From positions 56,386,609 through 56,450,608 of the forward strand of contig CP136066.1 in NCBI GenBank assembly GCA_032622095.1: 64,000 nucleotides of DNA, read 5' to 3'. A program made the translations under genes and the position numbers. This stretch comes from Siphonodentalium dalli (Eukaryota > Mollusca > Scaphopoda > Gadilida > Siphonodentaliidae). Numbering within the stretch: the stretch's first letter is position 1; every line of letters begins with the position of its first letter. The notes beneath the pieces were generated by a model. The model saw nothing but the letters and a program-made list of their open reading frames with translations. It was not told the origin of the DNA and made no database searches. Of this stretch, positions 25,001 through 34,877 are shown in pieces.

Positions 25001-25977
25001 ATATTACTATTTCTTTGGCTTTGGGGGTAAAACATATTTGATTTGAGTAGAGGAACCCACCAAACAAAGCTCAGAGTTATTAGATATTGATTTTTAAAAT
25101 TTGTTATTTTTGACCCCCGAAGCCATTGAAATGGTAATTGAGAGGAGTTTTATCAGATTGAGTACCTTTAATTACTTCAAAATTATTTATTCGGTACGAT
25201 TCGGATTAATTTGAAGGATGTGCTAGACCTGATACATGTAGATAGGCCTGCATATGGTACCAACTTGGCCTCCCATAAATATAAATAGAACTCACTTCAC
25301 ATTTGGAACTGGTGGCGTTTGTTCTTTTTGGAGCTTGAAATTGCAGCTTCTTCCTAGTAGTACTACTACTAGCACTAGTAGAGTGGCTAGACCGTGTTGG
25401 TTGTTCCGGGTTGTTTAAATTCTCGAAGTATTGTTGAAGTTGTTTGAATCGGGGACTTTCGGTAGAAGTTGAGGCGTGGGAATGATGACGAGGTGTCGAT
25501 TGTGAATTCGGAACAGGTCTTATTGGCTTTTTTGGAGTGACATGAGGTAGTGAAACACAGACAGTCTTTACTTTTTTGGCTTCAGATCCAGTGGTGCTAT
25601 GGCTTGGCGACTTGGCTAGTCTCTTAAATCGGTCACCCACAGAACATGTCGATTTTGCTATTAAAATTGATTTTAGTTCATCAATTTTTGACACATGTCC
25701 TTGTATTTGATTTACTTTATTGTAACATGGTTTGCAAATCAAATTATTTATCGTAAAAAAGTCAACTGACACCGAGGAAATCACTTTATTTTATGTTTTT
25801 AAATAGTTCTAAAGAATCATTTTTGATTACGACCTTATTTTTTGTTCTCGGGTGCAGCTTTCCCGTTGATGCGGCGAGTTCATCTCCCGAAAAAGAATAG
25901 CCGCATACACGACAAATATTAACTTCTGCAACTTTATGTCGCGACACAGGCCTTCTAGGGGTTGATGCGTCGGCCAT
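19096..25977 (-). CDS. DUF6589-type transposon protein (putative transposase), six or seven exons
   Basis: My exon model on the - strand is 25977-25296, 24425-23970, 23511-23390, 21954-21564, 21183-20911 and 20244-19096, with GT/AG junctions that keep frame. It encodes about 1020 residues. N-terminal Cys pairs (ICRVC, ICKPC) look like a zinc-binding module and are followed by a Ser/Thr-rich linker. The body carries DUF6589 signatures as I know them: an LQKLGVCTSRKAT helix, AGDNWDM in exon 4 and FFGGDWLTDERAQAAQ in exon 5. A C2H2 finger (C-x4-C...H-x4-H) sits in the last exon. DUF6589 has no proven function; the conserved Asp residues hint at an RNase H-like nuclease, which is inference. Near 25790 the frame shifts by one base in an A-run, so the first exon is broken there or contains a homopolymer error. 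The gene starts 172 bp inside the transposon's right end. Confidence 0.75.
20567..20897. repeat. Palindromic repeat in a DUF6589 intron
   Basis: The termini ATCTACTATATATTTTGG (left) and CCAAAATATATATTAGAT (right) are inverted. The flanking blocks are also inverted: 'ccgggaaaactacccgacgg' with 'ccgtccggcagttttcccgg', and 'taggggtacttttttccag' with 'ctggaaaaaaatacccctag'. The ends match the Helitron-like 5' termini elsewhere in the window, so this may be two such ends joined head-to-head or a foldback MITE. Confidence 0.65.
22376..23364. repeat. Inverted-repeat element studded with GCGCTTAAGCGC palindromes
   Basis: The ends are inverted copies of 'atgggaggccaaattcacat'. Just inside both ends are clusters of a palindromic word, GCGCTTAAGCGC, and one-base variants (22425-22540 and 23085-23325). 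Between them lies a CAGCAGAATTATGG-type hairpin (22865-23045), part of which is repeated at 23112-23220. The whole sits in the 23390-21954 intron of the DUF6589 gene. Confidence 0.7.
24925..25170. mobile_element. TTAA-MITE copy, about 240 bp
   Basis: It begins TTAA-AGGTACTCCAATCCGAT and ends ATCAGATTGAGTACCT-TTAA, with inverted inner blocks ('ctttggctttgggggta', 'acccccgaagccattg'). It lies in an intron of the DUF6589 gene and belongs to the same family as 7776-19003 and 29972-30421. Confidence 0.75.
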
Positions 25978-26135
25978 TGTTATCACGAAGAACAACAAAT
26001 AACAGGTGGGGACACCTGTCAATCATCGATGTATTTTTAAAAAGCCGTGACGTCATTTTGGGGAAGCCCTTCGCTGTACGGAAATGGTTTTCGCGAGATT
26101 AGCTCCAGACTCTATATTTCAAATATTGAGTCGAT

Positions 26136-26149
26136 GTTCACCCAGACTG
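26136..26149 (-). repeat. Terminal inverted repeat, right end of the CAGTCTG transposon
   Basis: GTTCACCCAGACTG is the inverted partner of 1219-1232. It is followed directly by the target duplication. Confidence 0.8.
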
Positions 26150-26158
26150 AGTGATTCC
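26150..26158. repeat. 9-bp target-site duplication, right copy
   Basis: AGTGATTCC repeats 1210-1218. Immediately after it the old-Polinton homology resumes ('atacttgtatatatttataagttag', compare 48775 onward). Confidence 0.9.
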
Positions 26159-27190
26159 ATACTTGTATATATTTATAAGTTAGTACCCCCCAATAAGATT
26201 GTAACAGTGTTTTGAAGTATATATTCTCCAAACTATGATTGAACAAGAATTCTGGAAGTAAGGACAATTGAATAAATATAAATATACATACCTGGTTTTG
26301 TGTTTGTCCTTAATAGAAGCCTTCCTGATTTACAACAATTGTGATCCAACTTTTATAAAATAAAACTAAATAACTATAAATTATAACATATATAGCTGGA
26401 AATATATTCCCGTTATTGTGTAACAGTAACCATCCAGCGTTTATATACTAAGCATTGTATATATATACCCGCCCTCTTTATTGACGTCAGACCAAACGAA
26501 ACGGGCGTGAGCAATATAGCTTCAGCCAGTTACAGCATTTGTTCTCGTGAGCCGATCGTTTTTATATTCCTATAATACCCCATTAACTCGCACAAACCGA
26601 TACACACACACACACTCTAAACGAAATTGTTTTTACTCAAAATAGAAACGTCAGCTAATTAACGGATACCTCGCGTTTTATCCTCTATCTCTGTCTACTA
26701 ATTAACAATTATTTACCAGCGGCTGTAGTACAAACCCTACCGCATTTATCGTTCAGTTATACCCTACCCCATTAAAACATTGGCTCCGTGCCCCGCCGAT
26801 TTGTTGTGGAAATATTTTTTTTACATAGACATACACGTCACGCGCTATTCTCGTGATAACCTCGGACGAATTGTTACCCGGGACCTAGACGTACGCGCGT
26901 TGTTTATACGCTATTATGGTGATAACCTTCGCCGATTCGTTATATATAACCTAGACGTACTCGCCCCGTGATCACGCGTTATCCTCGTGATAACCATCGC
27001 CGACGTGTTGCGGAATATTTTGTTTGTCCTTGACCTAGTCGTACCCGCCACGATAACGCGTTATTATGATGATAACCTTCACCGATATATACACCCACGC
27101 GGCGTGACCTATAATGCCCTGATGGCACAGGAACAAGAGGGGAGCAAATCATGATCAAACCGTCTACTAGAATACTCTTCCTATACTACT
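26150..27190 (+). mobile_element. Right-arm fragment of the older Polinton, part 2, with terminus
   Basis: This stretch aligns with 48764-49782 of the complete Polinton. The outer half is a diverged terminal inverted repeat made of units containing 'cgtgataacc.tcgccga.ttgtt'. It ends AGAATACTCTTCCTATACTACT, the Polinton terminus (CT-3'). The left end of this element is outside the window, so its target duplication cannot be confirmed; the next six bases are GATATT. Divergence from the other copy is clearly greater than between the two arms of the complete element, so this insertion is older or a different subfamily. Confidence 0.85.
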
Positions 27191-29971
27191 GATATTGTAT
27201 AAATCGGCAATCTCAAGTCATAGCCGAGACTGAACAAAATTTCAACAGGGTTTTTGGTGGTGACGATGCTATTTGAATTTTTTTTATGACAAAATCACAA
27301 ATCCTTTAATTTTCATTATTTTGGCCAAATCATCCAGCGGTATTGTCATTCCGACACCGCAGATCAATTATACGATAGTATGGTCAATTTACTAGGTGCT
27401 ATTATTGTAGAAATAAGATTTGCAAGTTGGAAGAAATCGTTACTATGGGGACGCCATTTTGATTGAATCATGGTCACGTGACAATGAACAACATTCAAAG
27501 AAAATTGCAGTCGGGCGGGAACGAATCATTGTATATTTTCTGACTTCCTTCAGTTCTAATTGTTAATTGTGTATGTCACTTTAATTGTGAGATATTTTCT
27601 TTTTCATTCATGGACATGTGAGGGGAGGAATGTGTTTCGGGATCACAATATTTGTTTAGTTATTAGCTCTTTGACATTTAGTAAACACGACGTGTTTACA
27701 CTTAAATTACAGTTTACAGATAGCGATTTCACGTGCGGACTGATTTGTCGCATGTACGTATAGTCTCATTGAATTGTTCGTGCATTCGAATCAATATTCG
27801 ATCGCAATAACTTAAATATCATTCGTATCATGAGCTGGCTATTGTAATGTGTCACTATATATTTGTAAAATAACCAGTGACCACCGCCCTATATTTCATC
27901 GAACAGGTTAATTCGCGAAGTGGAAAGTGTGTGATTCGGCTTGTCAAAGCATGGATGTTTGGTTTTCAAAATCGTATTATCGTTCTGTATGGATTGGAAT
28001 TAATCATCTATATTCGCATTCAGGTGAGTTCAGTGTATTCTTAAACTGTTATCTAATAATTAGTATACTGATTTGTTGCCATATATTAGTTTGGGAGCGT
28101 TTTGTCAATGTTCTAGCCATCGCCAGACAAAGACAAAATTTTGACAGTTCGGAATTCCAATCGGCTGACATTTTGACCACGAGATCCATTCACATCTGTC
28201 TGAGATGAGTGACCAAACTTGCTTGCTAATTGGTCTATGTACATTTCAAATAACCAATTGAAACCCTATTGTTTCCGCCCTGAAAATGAATCGATTGAGT
28301 ATAAAAGGTAAATCAATGTCAAATTGTTTCGATCTTTTTTATTGGCAAATTTCTGATCCAAATATTTCGTTTATAAAGTAGTGTATGTTGCATGTGTTTA
28401 TGTGTAGGCATGTATGGAACACATAATGCCAGTGTCTGGATCAACCAGCTATCGATCGTCTGTCTGTCCGTCCGTAGACACTTGCTATCAACACGATAAC
28501 TCAAGTATAATTTATCTGATCGTGTTCAAATGTTATGTACATGTTTATGATGACACACCCCTCACCTGTATAGTTTTTGTATCGATCGGTTTAGAAATTA
28601 TTAACACTTTACAGATTGCATTCACAAATGCCAAATTGGCATGTGCTATCTGATACCATATAAACCTATTTACTTTTTGTCCGATTGTGTTCCTATTTAA
28701 TTCATGTGTGATGACACACCCCCAGTGATCCCCTCACTGTGTATTTTTTGCTACCGCATCGATTCATTGATCTGTTTAGAAAATAATTAACCCTTCACGT
28801 ACACACATGCTATCTGATGCCATACTAGTAAGTCAAACATATTTTTTCTGATCTGCCTCATATTTCTTACCTAGGTTTTACTTATCACGTTATTCGCCTG
28901 TACATACATGTTTTTTTATATTGTGTAATTAACCATTTTTGCTCTTGTTTTTACTTAAAGAGTTCACACATGCAGCTATGACTCGAACATTTTCATCTGA
29001 TCGACACCATATTTGGTATGTAAATTAATCACACCAAAATGCAGATCTAGTTCGAATATGGGTTTGATCCGATATATTTTATGGTACATCCATGCGAAAC
29101 TTGGTATGGATGATAATTTTAAATGTTTCTACAGTCAATTCATCAACTGGGCTTAGTCGGGTGACTACAATATGACGGGTCGCTCCTGTCCTCGGGCTGG
29201 AAGTGCCATTTTAATGGCATCGTTGTTCAATATGCGAAGGGGTAACTGCTCGAGACCCCATTGTAGATCATTCCATTCTATGTTCCAGTTGTGATGAATT
29301 GAACGAATGCATTTTAACACTATTCTATACTTAAGACATATTGTGTGCATAAAATGACTCGACCTGAAGCATCCGATATATGATCTCAAAACCAAACTAA
29401 GCAACTAGCTGATGCTATATGTTATATTGTTTATTTACATGTACTAAATTATAATGTTTTATTGGTCAAATACAATATTATTTTGATAAAAAACGTGTTT
29501 CGCGGCTGATGGACCACGCGCAACCCCTCGCCTATACATTAAATATACCGTACATGTATCAGTAAATGATCCAGGGATTTTTGGGGACACTGTTATCGGG
29601 GAATGATCTGCCAAAAGCATACCCAAAAGGCCCGAGCGGGGAGGTTCGGGAGGGGGTGTCCCCCTGCTGATGGTCGGGTCTGGCTGTTGTCTCCCTGAAT
29701 TGTTTTGTTAAATCCATTGTATTCAGGTTTTAATTTGTCAAGCGTAACTTAGGAAATTTTTTATATATGTATGGGATTGTAAATGATTATAAGTTATTGT
29801 CAGATATCTTTTGGTTCAATGGATTATGATTATCCTGCTTGAAATGAGATTTACCAGTACCGTTTAATATCACTCTAATTCATATATTAGGCTATTTTAT
29901 AAAAATTCAAGTGAGAGACACATACATGTACATATAATATACTACATGTAGTAGTGCAGAAACAATGTATA
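27191..29971. other. Gene-free DNA between the old Polinton and a MITE
   Basis: I find no coding region. From about 28440 to 29100 a loosely repeated motif recurs ('ctgtctgtccgtccg', 'gatgacacaccc', 'cgatcgg/attcattgatctgtttagaaa.aattaaccctt'), which suggests two or three diverged copies of a roughly 200-300 bp repeat. The rest looks unique. Confidence 0.5.
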
Positions 29972-30421
29972 TTAAAGGTACTCAATCCGATCAGAGGGTC
30001 CTATATTACCATTTCTTTGGCTTTGGGGGTAAAATATATTTGATTCGAGTCAAGGAACCCATCAAACAAAGCTCAGAGTTATTAGATATTGATTTTTGAA
30101 TTTTTTTATTTTCCCGAGATGAGAACTAATAATTGCCCATAACTTTGTAATTTGCTCGAGATGTGAACACCAGAAACACTATTCAAACAGACAAGGATGG
30201 ATAACTCTAAAATCAAGTGGTAATAATAGCGTAATTTTGACCGAGAACATCCTTTTGACGCCATGTTCTGGGACAGAAAGAATAGAAATAACAAAACTTC
30301 AAATATCGATAATCATAGTGTTGATTGGTAGGTTCCTCGACTAGAATCAATTATTTTTTACCCCCAAAGCCAATGAAATAATAATATAGGACCCTCTGAT
30401 CGGATTGAGTAGTACCTTTAA
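29972..30421. mobile_element. TTAA-MITE copy, about 440 bp, full length
   Basis: The termini are AGGTACTCAATCCGATCAGA and its inverse with a two-base insertion (ATTGAGTAGTACCT), each flanked by TTAA. About 95 bp at each end are inverted, including 'gggtcctatatta' and 'ctttggctttgggggtaaa'. No coding capacity. Confidence 0.8.
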
Positions 30422-31543
30422 GTTAGTAATTACTATTAATACTAATCTCTATGTTAATTATTAATTTGGTATTATGAGATTCCACCTAATAACCATGTTG
30501 AATTGATCAAATTGTCACTGTTCCTGCACTGTATTGTGTAATTTCACTTGAATTTGATTGAAATACGGAAGTAGCTGAATGGTAACAAACCTGAACTCAA
30601 ACTATTTTAAGTTTTCACAGATGAAAGCCAAACATGCTTTACAATATGATTCCAACCACCATTTTGTAAATAAATGTCTTATGTCAATATACTGGTACCG
30701 GTATATAAATGTTTTGTTATGATATGAATTGGGACCTGAATTAAAAAAAAATTGTTTTTTTTTTGTTGTTGTTGTTTTTTTTGGCACCTGCAGTTTGGGT
30801 GCCCACATCGGTAAGCGGTATGCAAACTGGCTTTGATAGGTCCCTGTGTATGTAAAAAACAGACACACTCGCCTTGCATTAGAAGAAATTAAAATGATAA
30901 TAATGGCAATTATTCGCAATGGGTTGATTTAAGAAATTTGCTAAATCAGCAAACAGCAATTTGGCAAATAAATTTGTGCCAAACACTGACAATGGGTGTT
31001 CTTACACAAATTGTATTCAGCGATATGTGTGCTAAAATATTCTTAAATATATATCTGAAAACTCTCTGGACCCCGCACCGAGTACCAGATTGTACTACAA
31101 GTAGACGCCTGTGATAACCACAAAATGGCACAAATTTACAGTCCTGAGTCTGATACTATACTAATCTAAAATATGCTAATAAAAAATGGCCATATTTAAA
31201 GCATAATTGTACCACAAATATGCATTGCAATTACGCCTCTTGGTGTAATTATAATGTCACCTTTCTCAGGAGGTGTTCGTGCGGAATATATACCGGATAT
31301 TCGTAGTATCGGACCTTCGGATTATGAGACCTTCGGATTATTGGGTATTCGGAATAAAAAGCTACATAACCATAGCCCGACAGACAAACAAAACAGAAAT
31401 TAGTTTTATTTATTAGTATTATTATATTGTATTGTTTTGTGGCGTACTGCTATTGATGTTTATGCAAATATATTGTGTCGTATAGTAGGGTAATGGGTAC
31501 ACACAATTTGTTTTTACATTCCGTTACGTAAATTATGATCTAA
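30422..31543. other. Gene-free AT-rich DNA left of the tandem duplication
   Basis: I see no gene or clear repeat here apart from poly-T/(GTT)n tracts near 30750. Confidence 0.5.
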
Positions 31544-32640
31544 TGGAACTGGACCGGGTTCTAACAAACGGGAACGTAATTCGAGATTCCAAACTGTACT
31601 GTGTTGTTGTATGGTTGTTGTTGTTGTTGTTGTTGGGGGTGGTGGTGGAGACGTTGTTTGTGCACGGAGTCATTACAATATAATATAGTTATTACTGGAA
31701 TCACGTTCAGAAAGGACGTCTTACTTGTCGCACATCCATTTGAGTAATTCGTATTCATATAACGCAAATCGCTTTTAAAAGTGATAATTATGGCCTTCCA
31801 TATATATCGGTACCTGCACTCGCCGCAGTTGACCTTTGCACTTTGGTGCGGATAACGAAAAATAAATCGATAAAATGGATTCCGACTCCACGTGTTTTGT
31901 GGGTTTGGTGAATTCGGTTGTATGGGTATTGCAGGTGGAAAACGTTAAATGTTTTCAAATGAAATTGTAGTCGGGACACGTGGTCATCTGTCACTAAGTT
32001 ATTTTTTGGGGTGAAATGTGGTTTCGCGTTATTTGCGTACGAATGTCAAAGGCTATTTTCCAATACATTTGTCTGCCACTTAGAATACATTCATGCGGAA
32101 AGTGCCACTGTTTTCCGATACTCCAAACCTGGACATACATTTTGATATATCACTTTAGTCTGTGCTCGCCGTTATCGTCAAAAACGAGCCTCCGAACCTA
32201 GCCCATCCTCATCGACAATGCATATTCCCAACATTTAGGGTTATCCTACCTTAAGTCACTGTAGTCATGTATCGACATCGACCATGTACTTCGACCATGT
32301 GGTCACTGTATTTATCGTTTATTCAATATCTTGACTGATATCATTAATATAAACAAATGAGGCCAACGGTTTTTCGGCTTTTTGACAGCTGGCCACATTG
32401 CTAACAGTACACAAGCAAGTAAGTTGGTATATTTGAAATAAAGTTATCTGATATATTACGCACATTTGAAGCATGTGTATTCTGAGTTATCGACAGTATT
32501 TTATAGAACCACGTGGTCTCTCTGTTTGTTGTGCAGAAATTGTATTGCCGATGTGAATCGGAATCAGTTAGATTTTGAATTAATTCCTCGATTTATTTTA
32601 GTAAATAGCGCATATAATAAAAAGAAAACCTTCGTGTTTT

Positions 32641-32788
32641 GAGTGAATACCGGAATTACCTCATTCGTGGTCACAGTGATATACTGGAATCATCACCCGT
32701 GGCCTTTAACTCGTGGCCTAAAGGCCACTGGTGATGATTCCAGTATCTCACTGTGACCACTCATGAGACACTTCCGGTATTCACTCCA
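32641..32788. repeat. Palindromic hairpin in duplication copy 1
   Basis: 'gagtgaataccgg' is inverted as 'ccggtattcactc', and 'cacagtgatatactggaatc' as 'gattccagtatctcactgtg', meeting at 'ggcctttaactcgtggcctaaaggcc'. The other copy is at 51978-52124. It is a foldback MITE-like structure. Confidence 0.7.
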
Positions 32789-33773
32789 AACAGGCAGGTA
32801 TATTCTATGTATAATAAGTTAAAAAAGCCATGATAAACTATGAGAAAAGATGAGAATGGATTTTTTTTCATTGCAATTTTTTTCGTCGACCAAAACCGGA
32901 ACCACCCCATGGTTTCAACTGTTAAAGGGCGAAATTGTGGACAAAAACAATATAGAGCCCCCCTCACTGGTATAAGGCTATAGCATGCACTACTATATGA
33001 ATCTGATTGTTTCAATTCATTTGAAGCTATAATTTGTCTTAGAAATGATTTTGGAGAAAAAAAAGCATGACATCAGAAAAAATCTGCTTTCCGGGCACGG
33101 GGACACCCACCCACCCGGTCCTTGTATCCTGTAATTTGTTTCAGACCCCCTCTCCTGCCGCAAAGGGTAAATTTAGTGATGCTATCCCGCATTCTGCGTA
33201 GGACTCATCCCACTGTGCAGGATAGCAAATTTACCCTCTGGACCTCATTCTGCAAGTGACAGGCACACTAAACTCAGGCTTGAGTACAGTCTGTCTTGAC
33301 TAAAATTACAGCCTGCCATTCATATCTTCTGCCTTTCAACAAAATGTCACAGTAAATAACCAATACAGGGACCAGCCTTGAGTTTCAAATTGGGAGACGT
33401 CACTTCTCCCTATATTACTTATAAGGGAGAAGTGGGCTGTTATCATGTACAATTCATAATGGATTAACTTCAATTTAGAAACCAACATCACCTTCTATGA
33501 TCCAATTATTTTGAAACATACAAAAGCCCATTATAAAACCATTATAATGATCTTTATAATCAGGAAATACACTTGTGTATGCTTTTTGGACATATACATA
33601 CTGGTATATGAGAAGAAACCACTTCTCCCGTGGACAAATATAAGGAGAAGTGGCACATTTTAGGGAGAATATATCTCCCAAGTCTCCTTCAAGGCTGGTC
33701 ACTCAACCAATATGCCAGAAAGTGTCATCATTCTTCAAAGAAACTTAACTCATTCCTGTTTCCTGTTTATTAC

Positions 33774-33779
33774 AATACT
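33774..33779. repeat. Polinton 6-bp target-site duplication, left copy
   Basis: AATACT precedes the Polinton terminus and recurs at 49783-49788. The duplicate locus has a single AATACT at 53113-53118 with no insert, which proves the target. Confidence 0.93.
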
Positions 33780-34337
33780 AGTAGTATAGGAAGAGTATTC
33801 TAGTAGATGGTTTGACTTGACTTTGCTCCGCTCCTGATCCTGATCTAGCCGGGGTTATAGGTCACGACGCGGGGGTGAATATCGGTGAAGGTTATCACGC
33901 GTTATCGTGGCGGATATCTCTAGGTCAAGGACGAACAAAATAATTCCGCAACAAGCGGGCCGAGGTTATCACGAGAACAGCGCGTGATCGGGGGCGTGTA
34001 TGTCTAAGTTATATATAACGAATCGGCGAAGGTTATCACCATAACCGACGCGCGTACGTCTAGGTCCCCGGCAAACAATTCGGCGAAGGTTATCACGAGA
34101 ATAGCGCGTGATCACGGGTGTATATATCGAGGTCACTGTTAAACGATATATTCCGCAACAAATCGGCGAAGGTTATCACGACATTAGCGCGTGATCGGGG
34201 GGCGGGTACGTCTAAGCAAACAAAAATTTCCGCAACAAATCGGTCGAGGTGATCACGAGAATAACGCGTGATCAACAAACAGCAATTTAGTTACAACAAC
34301 TCGGTTAATGAGATAAGCACGCCGCAACAAGGTCACA
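33780..34337 (+). repeat. Polinton left terminal inverted repeat, 558 bp
   Basis: It matches the reverse complement of 49225-49782 almost throughout, with a few visible differences (for example near 34044). Inside it about six imperfect units of 55-80 bp begin 'cggcgaaggttatcacg' and carry 'gcgcgtgatc'. It is therefore an array of short inverted words within the terminal repeat. Confidence 0.92.
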
Positions 34338-34355
34338 CACTACAGTAACACGTCT

Positions 34356-34363
34356 TATATAAA
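34356..34363 (+). promoter_or_regulatory. TATA box upstream of the first Polinton gene cluster
   Basis: TATATAAA lies 19 bp inside the left terminal repeat and about 90 bp before the ATG at 34453. It is the only such box before the next candidate at 35945, so it could drive the small basic ORF, the micro-ORF and the kinase together. Confidence 0.5.
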
Positions 34364-34452
34364 TCCCCGCCCAGCATCAAAAGTAGTACAGCTAACAACG
34401 TATTATCATAGCGGCTATCATCACAAAGGGGAAGATATTATATAGAAGATAA

Positions 34453-34761
34453 ATGAAAGCCGTTCGAGTAACCGAATTATTAGCCGATATCGCTGATAAA
34501 AAGATACCTATGCTATATATTGGTACTATAAAAGGAAAATATAACGCGGTTATATTACGAGCATATATAATAGATAAAAGAATAAAGAATAATACCAAGA
34601 AAGCAAAGGCCAACACTCTATATCGACCGGCTATTCTGCGTCAAAAAAAGAAAAAACCGCGGTATCAACCCAGCAATATAACGTACTATCAAAAGTATCA
34701 AGGAAGCGCAAACAAATCCTTCAACCCAGAACAGACATATATCCGGAAAAAGAACCTATAA
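34453..34761 (+). CDS. Small basic Polinton protein, unknown function
   Basis: This 102-residue frame is the first after the left terminal repeat and follows a TATA box. It is very rich in Lys/Arg (for example RQKKKKP and IRKKN) and Tyr, with no signal peptide or membrane segment. I do not recognise a family. A basic nucleic-acid or DNA-condensing role is conceivable but unsupported beyond charge. Its stop codon overlaps by one base with the next ATG, a junction seen again between virion genes downstream, which argues that it is real. Confidence 0.5.
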   Translation: MKAVRVTELLADIADKKIPMLYIGTIKGKYNAVILRAYIIDKRIKNNTKKAKANTLYRPAILRQKKKKPRYQPSNITYYQKYQGSANKSFNPEQTYIRKKNL

Positions 34762-34859
34762 TGGATAATATAGCATCACCGGGGGACCAACCAGATCTAT
34801 ACTGGGACGTTATACCGGATATAGATACAAAATTACCTTTTACCGAAAATTTTATATGA
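34761..34859 (+). CDS. Acidic 32-residue micro-ORF
   Basis: The ATG overlaps the previous stop (TAATG). It encodes a short acidic, aromatic peptide containing DLYWDVIPDID and ends 18 bp before the kinase start. It may be a genuine micro-protein, a translational coupling device, or the end of the previous protein displaced by a frameshift; the sequence alone cannot decide. Confidence 0.3.
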   Translation: MDNIASPGDQPDLYWDVIPDIDTKLPFTENFI

Positions 34860-34877
34860 TTCTAGGAGGGAAACAAA

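Larger units (their letters stand above)
1219..26149. mobile_element. 24.9-kb DNA transposon with RecQ-like helicase and DUF6589 genes
   Basis: The left end reads CAGTCTGAGTAAAC. The right end, on the opposite strand, reads CAGTCTGGGTGAAC, so 12 of 14 positions match. Both ends are flanked by AGTGATTCC, a 9-bp duplication of old-Polinton sequence. Two spliced genes point inward from the two ends: a RecQ-like helicase on + starting 268 bp from the left end, and a DUF6589-type protein on - starting 172 bp from the right end. About 10.9 kb of the length is later Helentron-like insertions at 7894-18795, so the original element was near 14 kb or less. The pairing is reminiscent of helicase-bearing Academ elements (AcademH), but I cannot check that. 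I also see no classical short DDE transposase beside the DUF6589 protein. Confidence 0.85.

Noticed and set aside
27191-31543. Possible host gene between the two Polintons
   Set aside because: Only short frames without domains, conserved splice structure or coding bias are visible.
31561-31994. Frames on the - strand with a poly-Gln run, repeated at 50898-51427
   Set aside because: The Gln run is a (GTT)n microsatellite; the frames are kept only because the segment is duplicated and they contain no recognisable domain.
34093-34278. 61-residue frame in the Polinton terminal repeats, also at 49284-49469
   Set aside because: It is generated by the short repeat units of the terminal repeat; the old copy has a different, repeat-derived frame.
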